DNA from: Firm-04 sp003446315
Lineage (GTDB): Bacteria; Bacillota; Clostridia; Oscillospirales; Ruminococcaceae
Direction of reading: 5' to 3'
Length of the DNA: 53,841 nucleotides
Assembly (NCBI GenBank): GCA_946530355.1
Contig: CAMNAB010000002.1
Span: forward strand, 1-53,841
A program made the translations under genes and the position numbers. Positions 50,166 to 53,841 of this stretch are shown here, one piece after another. The stretch's first letter is position 1; each line of letters opens with the position of its first letter. The notes under the pieces are model-generated. The model saw only the letters and a program-made list of their open reading frames with translations. It was not told where the DNA came from and did no database searches.

Positions 50166-50585
50166 ATGATTCAAGCAACATCGCAGGCAATTTATGATTG
50201 CCTTACAAAGCATGATATTCAGTGCAGCATTGAAGATCGTGAGACATTCAGTGTCGTGCATCTCGGCGTATCTGTTCCGAGTACCAATTATCGGGTGCAG
50301 TATATTTCGCCGCAGGAACCGGCATGTGTGGATATGCGGATTTTCAATCTGGTCAAGTTCCCGCGGGATAAGATGGCGGAGATGACCGAAGCGGCGAATG
50401 ACTGCAACACGAAGTTCCGTTTCCTGCGGTTTATTGTGGATGCAGATGAGCTGTCTGTCAATCTGGATTACAACTTTCCGGCAGAGTGCAAGGATATCGG
50501 CGAAGCAGCCATGGAGATCCTTCAGCGTTCGGCAGAGATCGTTGAAAAGTGTTATCCGGAACTGATGAAAGTGATTTCCGGCTGA
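50166..50585 (+). CDS. YbjN-like protein
   Basis: 139 residues from the ATG after GGAGGAAACGCAA. One helix (ATSQAIYDCLTKHDI) leads into strands (FSVVHLGVS, YRVQYISP), then VKFPRDKMAEMTEAANDCNTKFRFLRFIVDADELSVNLDYNFP and a closing helix. The order fits the YbjN fold. It is clearly a paralogue of the next gene, which shares the NDCNTKFRF/NECNGRYRY and VNLDYNFP/VEYDIP blocks. Confidence 0.75.
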   Translation: MIQATSQAIYDCLTKHDIQCSIEDRETFSVVHLGVSVPSTNYRVQYISPQEPACVDMRIFNLVKFPRDKMAEMTEAANDCNTKFRFLRFIVDADELSVNLDYNFPAECKDIGEAAMEILQRSAEIVEKCYPELMKVISG

Positions 50586-50611
50586 CGGGCATATGAAGGA
50601 GGATTAGAACG

Positions 50612-51091
50612 ATGGGCAGAACAATTGAATTGGTCGAAGAAGCATTCAAAGCAAATTCGCTTCAGTACCGTGTGGAAGAGCACGAGGAGATCACCAGCCT
50701 GATTTTGAATACAGCACTGCAAACCACATCTGTTATGATTCATTATTATTCGCGTGATGACCGTGACGGCGTATCCGTTCGCATCCCGAATTTTGTGAAT
50801 TTCATTGAAAAAGACCGTGCAACCGTGCTGCGCGTGGTCAACGAATGCAATGGCAGATATCGTTATGCAAAGTTTACATTGGATAACGAGCATCATGCAG
50901 TGCAGGTCGAATATGACATTCCGCAGTTTGTCAGCGAGGATGAGCTCGGTGCGATCGCAATGGAAGTGTTCCGCCGCCTGATGCTGATTTCCAATGAAGC
51001 ATTTCCGCGTTTTATGCGTGCGATTTACGGCAAACCGGAAAAACCGATCCAGCAGCTCGGCAACATCACATTCCGGGATGTTGAGGTTTGA
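50612..51091 (+). CDS. YbjN-like protein, paralogue of the preceding gene
   Basis: 159 residues starting after GAAGGAGG. Same layout as the previous gene: helix, TSLILNTALQTTSVMIHYYSRD strands, FVNFIEKDRATVLRVVNECNGRYRYAKFTLD, VQVEYDIPQFVSEDELG, then an amphipathic helix and a short tail. Cytoplasmic, no catalytic motif. The pair ends in a terminator, so it is a two-gene unit. Confidence 0.75.
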   Translation: MGRTIELVEEAFKANSLQYRVEEHEEITSLILNTALQTTSVMIHYYSRDDRDGVSVRIPNFVNFIEKDRATVLRVVNECNGRYRYAKFTLDNEHHAVQVEYDIPQFVSEDELGAIAMEVFRRLMLISNEAFPRFMRAIYGKPEKPIQQLGNITFRDVEV

Positions 51092-51173
51092 GCCGTTCAA
51101 ATTTTGGATACTGAAATGTGAAGCAGATGCGTGATATTTCTGTCATGCACTTTGCGGATGCAACAGATATGCC

Positions 51174-51201
51174 AACCGGTTCTCTGAACGGAGAACCGGT
51201 T
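51174..51201 (+). terminator. terminator after the YbjN-like pair
   Basis: An 11-bp stem AACCGGTTCTC/GAGAACCGGTT around TGAACG, followed by CTTCAT. Confidence 0.75.
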
Positions 51202-51238
51202 CTTCATATATACAGACACAGCGGGAAGGAGCAGGCAG

Positions 51239-52531
51239 ATGTCCGGATTTTCAGAATTGGTCAAAAATTTTGGAAAAACGCGCGATTATATCAGGGATTT
51301 CTTTATTTACGGCTATATGCAGCGCGGCGATTTCTCCGGAAAAAGCAGCCGCACATATGATGATGAGAAGCGGCGCACGGAAAACTGGCTCGGCAATTGC
51401 CTGACGCATGACGACTCTGTGCGCGGCAGACAGATCTCCATTTCTGTGGAAAGCGGGCATATTTTTGAGAATCCGCTGTATCAGGCATATGAGGCAAAGA
51501 GCTTCACGGATAATGATATCCGGCTGCATTTTTTGCTCAGCGATCTGCTTGCGGACGGGAAACCGCGGAGTCTCAGGGAGATCGTTGCGGAACTGGATGC
51601 AGCATACGGCATTTTCTTTGATGAGCAGACCGTGCGCGGAAAACTGAAAGAATATGCACAGGAAGGCATGATTTTTACCCAAAAACAAGGGAAAACGCTC
51701 ATTTATAGGCAAAGCTGCGATTTTTTGGAAGATTGGCTGAAAAAGTATCCCGGATTGGAAAATGCGCTCTGTTTCTCCTCTTTAGACGATGTTTTTGGCG
51801 TGATCGGGTACCAGATTCTGCAAAAAACGGGCATAAAAAATAATATTTTCTTGCGCAAACATAACTATATTGTGCACACTTTGGAAGACGAAATGCTCCT
51901 GATCCTCTGTGAAGCGCTGGCACAAAAACGGCGCATCAAGCTCCGCCGGATCAGTGTGCGGGCAAAAAATACCGCAGACGGGGTTTATACCGAAAGTGTT
52001 GTGATTCCAATGCAAATCAGCACTTCTGTGCAGACCGGAAGACGGTATTTGGTAGCATTTTCGCCGAAAATGCACCATTTTCAAGCGATTCGGCTGGATA
52101 CGGTGCAGGCAGTCCGGCTTGGTACAAAAGAGCCGGAATATGACGTTTTTTATCAGGAATTCCTGCAAAAATCGCAGCATGTGTTCGGTGTTTCCTATGA
52201 ATCCGGGGAAAAAGCGCAAAAAACGGAGCCGCTTTCGGTCACCATCGCATATGATCCGGAAACAGAAGCGCATATTCCGGTGCGGCTTTTTCGGGAAAAA
52301 CGCATCGGAATTGTGCAAAAAGAGCCGGTTTTGAGCGAAAACGGCAAAAAACTGCTCACTGTGACCGTTGATGCCGCCGATCCGAATGAATGTATGCAGT
52401 GGATAAAGTCGTTTATCGGGCGTATTGTTGCGGTGCGCGGGGGTACAAGTGCCCTTCGGCGGCGTTTTATATCCGATATTCAGCGCATGAACCGTATGTA
52501 TGGGGGAGAGGAAAATGACGCTGTTTCATGA
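51239..52531 (+). CDS. WYL-domain transcriptional regulator
   Basis: 430 residues after AAGGAGCAGGCAG. The N-terminus (about 1-95) includes FSGKSSRTYDDEKRR, a conserved-looking basic stretch. A winged helix-turn-helix follows (about 95-160; RSLREIVAELDAAYGIFFDEQTVRGKLKEYAQEG), and the C-terminal half is a WYL domain (about 225-420), where the W-Y-L triad reads RRYLVAF. WYL proteins sense nucleic acids or nucleotides and often control defence loci. It overlaps the next gene, a shorter WYL relative. No defence effector gene is seen inside the window. Confidence 0.85.
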   Translation: MSGFSELVKNFGKTRDYIRDFFIYGYMQRGDFSGKSSRTYDDEKRRTENWLGNCLTHDDSVRGRQISISVESGHIFENPLYQAYEAKSFTDNDIRLHFLLSDLLADGKPRSLREIVAELDAAYGIFFDEQTVRGKLKEYAQEGMIFTQKQGKTLIYRQSCDFLEDWLKKYPGLENALCFSSLDDVFGVIGYQILQKTGIKNNIFLRKHNYIVHTLEDEMLLILCEALAQKRRIKLRRISVRAKNTADGVYTESVVIPMQISTSVQTGRRYLVAFSPKMHHFQAIRLDTVQAVRLGTKEPEYDVFYQEFLQKSQHVFGVSYESGEKAQKTEPLSVTIAYDPETEAHIPVRLFREKRIGIVQKEPVLSENGKKLLTVTVDAADPNECMQWIKSFIGRIVAVRGGTSALRRRFISDIQRMNRMYGGEENDAVS

Positions 52532-53537
52532 AATTTACGGCAGATATTTCCGGATTGCGGCGAAAATCCTCGAAAAACCGCAAATTACGGCGCAGGAGAT
52601 CTATGCGATCACGGAAAAAGACGGATTTCGGGAATCGGTGCTGTTTTTGCCGCAAAAGCTCATTCCGCAGGCAGACGGCTCTGATTGGGGTTTGCTGCGT
52701 TTTTCCGAAAAATCCGGCGTTTTTACCCCGATTGTGCAGCATAAACCCCGCATGCCGGTTACAATGCTCCAAAAACGATGGTTAAAGGCAAAACTTTCGG
52801 ATCCGCGGTTTTGTCTCTTTCTGGACGAAAAGACGAATCAGGCACTTAGCGAAAAGCTGCGGGATGTGGAACCGCTGTTTCTGCCGGAATGGTTCCATGC
52901 CCATGACCGTTTTTCTGACGGCGATCCCTTTCAGGATGCCGGTTATCAGGCGAATTTTCGGATCATTTTGCAGGCGATCCAAACGGGAGAAATTTTGCGC
53001 ATTCGATATGTTTCGGGGAAGGGAGAGGAGATCGAGCTGTCCTTTTTGCCCCTTTTCCTCGAATATTCCGGAAAAAACGATAAATTCCGGCTTTGCTGTA
53101 CGCGGCGAAAGGGTGATACCACAAAAAACGGATTGGTCAATCTCGGCAGGATCCGGCAGATCACCCCAACCGGAAAATATCTGCTGCCGCAGCGCCGCAT
53201 GCAGCCCGAAATCTATTTCAATGCGCGCAAATGCAGCGTCCCGATCACCGTTTCTGTGAAGCCGGAACGGAACGCTACGGAGCGCTTTATGACCGAATTT
53301 GCTGCCTATGAAAAGCATACCGTGCGTGACCTTGAAACCGGTATTTGCACGGTGCAGCTTTGGTATGACCGGCAGGACGAAACCGAATTGCTCATTCGGC
53401 TGCTCAGTTTCGGCCCCGTTCTCGAAATTCTTGCACCGCCGGATTTTCGGGAGAAGGCAGCAGCGCGTGTGCGGATGCAAATGCAGCTTTTGAAAGAGGA
53501 TCCGCAATGGGAAAAAGGGTCGCTGCGCGATGATTGA
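52515..53537 (+). CDS. second WYL-domain protein
   Basis: 340 residues from the ATG after GGGGGAGAGG; it overlaps the preceding gene by 17 bases and is coupled to it. The first 90 residues carry no obvious winged helix. The WYL domain (about 150-260) contains ILRIRYVSGKGEEIELSFLPLFLEYSGKNDKFRL and a WCX-like C-terminal end with VQLWYDRQDETELLIRLLSFGPVLEIL. The two proteins probably form a heteromeric regulator with the DNA-binding part supplied by the first. Such paired WYL genes recur in ruminococci. Confidence 0.85.
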   Translation: MTLFHEIYGRYFRIAAKILEKPQITAQEIYAITEKDGFRESVLFLPQKLIPQADGSDWGLLRFSEKSGVFTPIVQHKPRMPVTMLQKRWLKAKLSDPRFCLFLDEKTNQALSEKLRDVEPLFLPEWFHAHDRFSDGDPFQDAGYQANFRIILQAIQTGEILRIRYVSGKGEEIELSFLPLFLEYSGKNDKFRLCCTRRKGDTTKNGLVNLGRIRQITPTGKYLLPQRRMQPEIYFNARKCSVPITVSVKPERNATERFMTEFAAYEKHTVRDLETGICTVQLWYDRQDETELLIRLLSFGPVLEILAPPDFREKAAARVRMQMQLLKEDPQWEKGSLRDD

Positions 53538-53544
53538 TATTGGA

Positions 53545-53800
53545 CTCCGATCAAACCCGACAAAGGGTTCGTGCTGCTTTGAAATCTCATTCTGTGAAAT
53601 TAAAGTAAATAGGTGCTTTTCTATATGAAGTGCCCAAATGGGGTTCTTAATGGATAGATCCCTAAAGCGGGCGTTTGCGGGCAGCGCCCTCATGATAAAT
53701 CCATCGGAGATACCGAAAAACAATGGAGACCGGCTGTAGGTACTCATATAGGAGTTTTGCCCCGAAGCGTTTCACAAAAGCGCTTCGGGGCATTGTTTTT
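53545..53800 (+). ncRNA. probable structured non-coding RNA, class not established
   Basis: No ORF on the plus strand fits, and the region ends in a factor-independent terminator. Foldable elements follow each other: AACCC-GACAAA-GGGTT, GGTGCTT/AAGTGCC (two G-U pairs) around 53612-53633, ATGGAT/ATCCAT enclosing GGGCG/CGCCC, CGG-AGATA-CCG and ACTC-ATATAG-GAGT. The mix of conserved-looking loops and paired arms is typical of large regulatory RNAs of Clostridia, such as the raiA motif or 6S, but I cannot assign one. The 5' end is estimated. Confidence 0.55.
53758..53800 (+). terminator. terminator of the ncRNA
   Basis: A 12-bp stem TGCCCCGAAGCG/CGCTTCGGGGCA around an 11-base loop, followed by TTGTTTTTTAT. 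Confidence 0.88.
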
Positions 53801-53841
53801 TATACTGGTGCTATAATAAATCAGAATTTGTCGGCAGTGCC

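Noticed and set aside
1..53841. CRISPR array, tRNA, rRNA, transposase or integrase
   Set aside because: I saw no regularly spaced repeats beyond the two copies at 1-160, no cloverleaf with CCA end, and no transposase or integrase motifs in the frames read.

Overview
The window looks like chromosomal DNA from a gut Firmicute of the Ruminococcus/Oscillospiraceae type. The indicators are a secreted leucine-rich-repeat protein ending in a type I dockerin, a Gram-positive type IV pilus (T4P) locus, CdaA/CdaR (c-di-AMP), a clostridial SpoIIQ-like M23 peptidase, flavin/Fe-S modules of clostridial bifurcating type, moderate GC content, and near-consensus TTGACA-17-TATAAT promoters. The species cannot be fixed from sequence alone. 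I saw no rRNA, tRNA, CRISPR array, transposase or integrase.

Layout. 1-433: non-coding block with a 55-bp direct repeat and stacked hairpins. 434-3498: a membrane-anchored VanY-family protein that has lost its catalytic residues, a small zinc-ribbon protein, MscL, and a membrane protein/XRE regulator pair behind an array of four GTGA-N8-TCAC operators. 3625-9527: the most unusual region. An NrtR-type Nudix/winged-helix regulator with a damaged Nudix box stands divergent to a run of genes for a J-domain/kinase-like protein, a VWA protein, an adenylosuccinate-synthetase-like enzyme, a short strongly promoted structured transcript (with a possible 52-aa ORF), a small HTH protein and a DraRnl-type RNA ligase. 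I read this as a candidate RNA-repair or RNA-modification system.

9607-18401: housekeeping and surface genes (phosphoglucomutase, L31, CdaR-CdaA, a DUF4352 lipoprotein, SpoIIQ-like M23, LRR-dockerin). 18510-23392: a NuoE/NuoF/GltD-like electron-transfer operon with a nitroreductase and no hydrogenase subunit. 23569-26398: csoR-copA copper efflux, with a CopZ-like domain fused to the CopA C-terminus and a double CsoR operator over the promoter. 26604-31587: a YdcZ-type transporter, a LacI-like-sensor/GGDEF protein, a lipoprotein and a LacI regulator.

31588-47777: a full T4P locus: pilC, a pilM-pilN fusion, pilO, a giant PilX-like protein, two minor prepilins, pilD (reversed), pilB with a predicted c-di-GMP-binding MshEN domain, pilT, two major-type pilins and a multi-pass membrane protein. 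The adjacent GGDEF gene, the MshEN domain and a long structured pilC leader together suggest c-di-GMP control of piliation. 47832-53537: a TatD-associated-type radical SAM protein, an operon of small proteins, three YbjN-like proteins around a divergent promoter pair, and a pair of overlapping WYL-domain genes. 53545-53800: a probable structured ncRNA with its own terminator at the window edge.

Starts were chosen from ribosome binding sites and family length, so several genes are shorter than the longest possible ORF. All family names rest on motif recognition without database searches.
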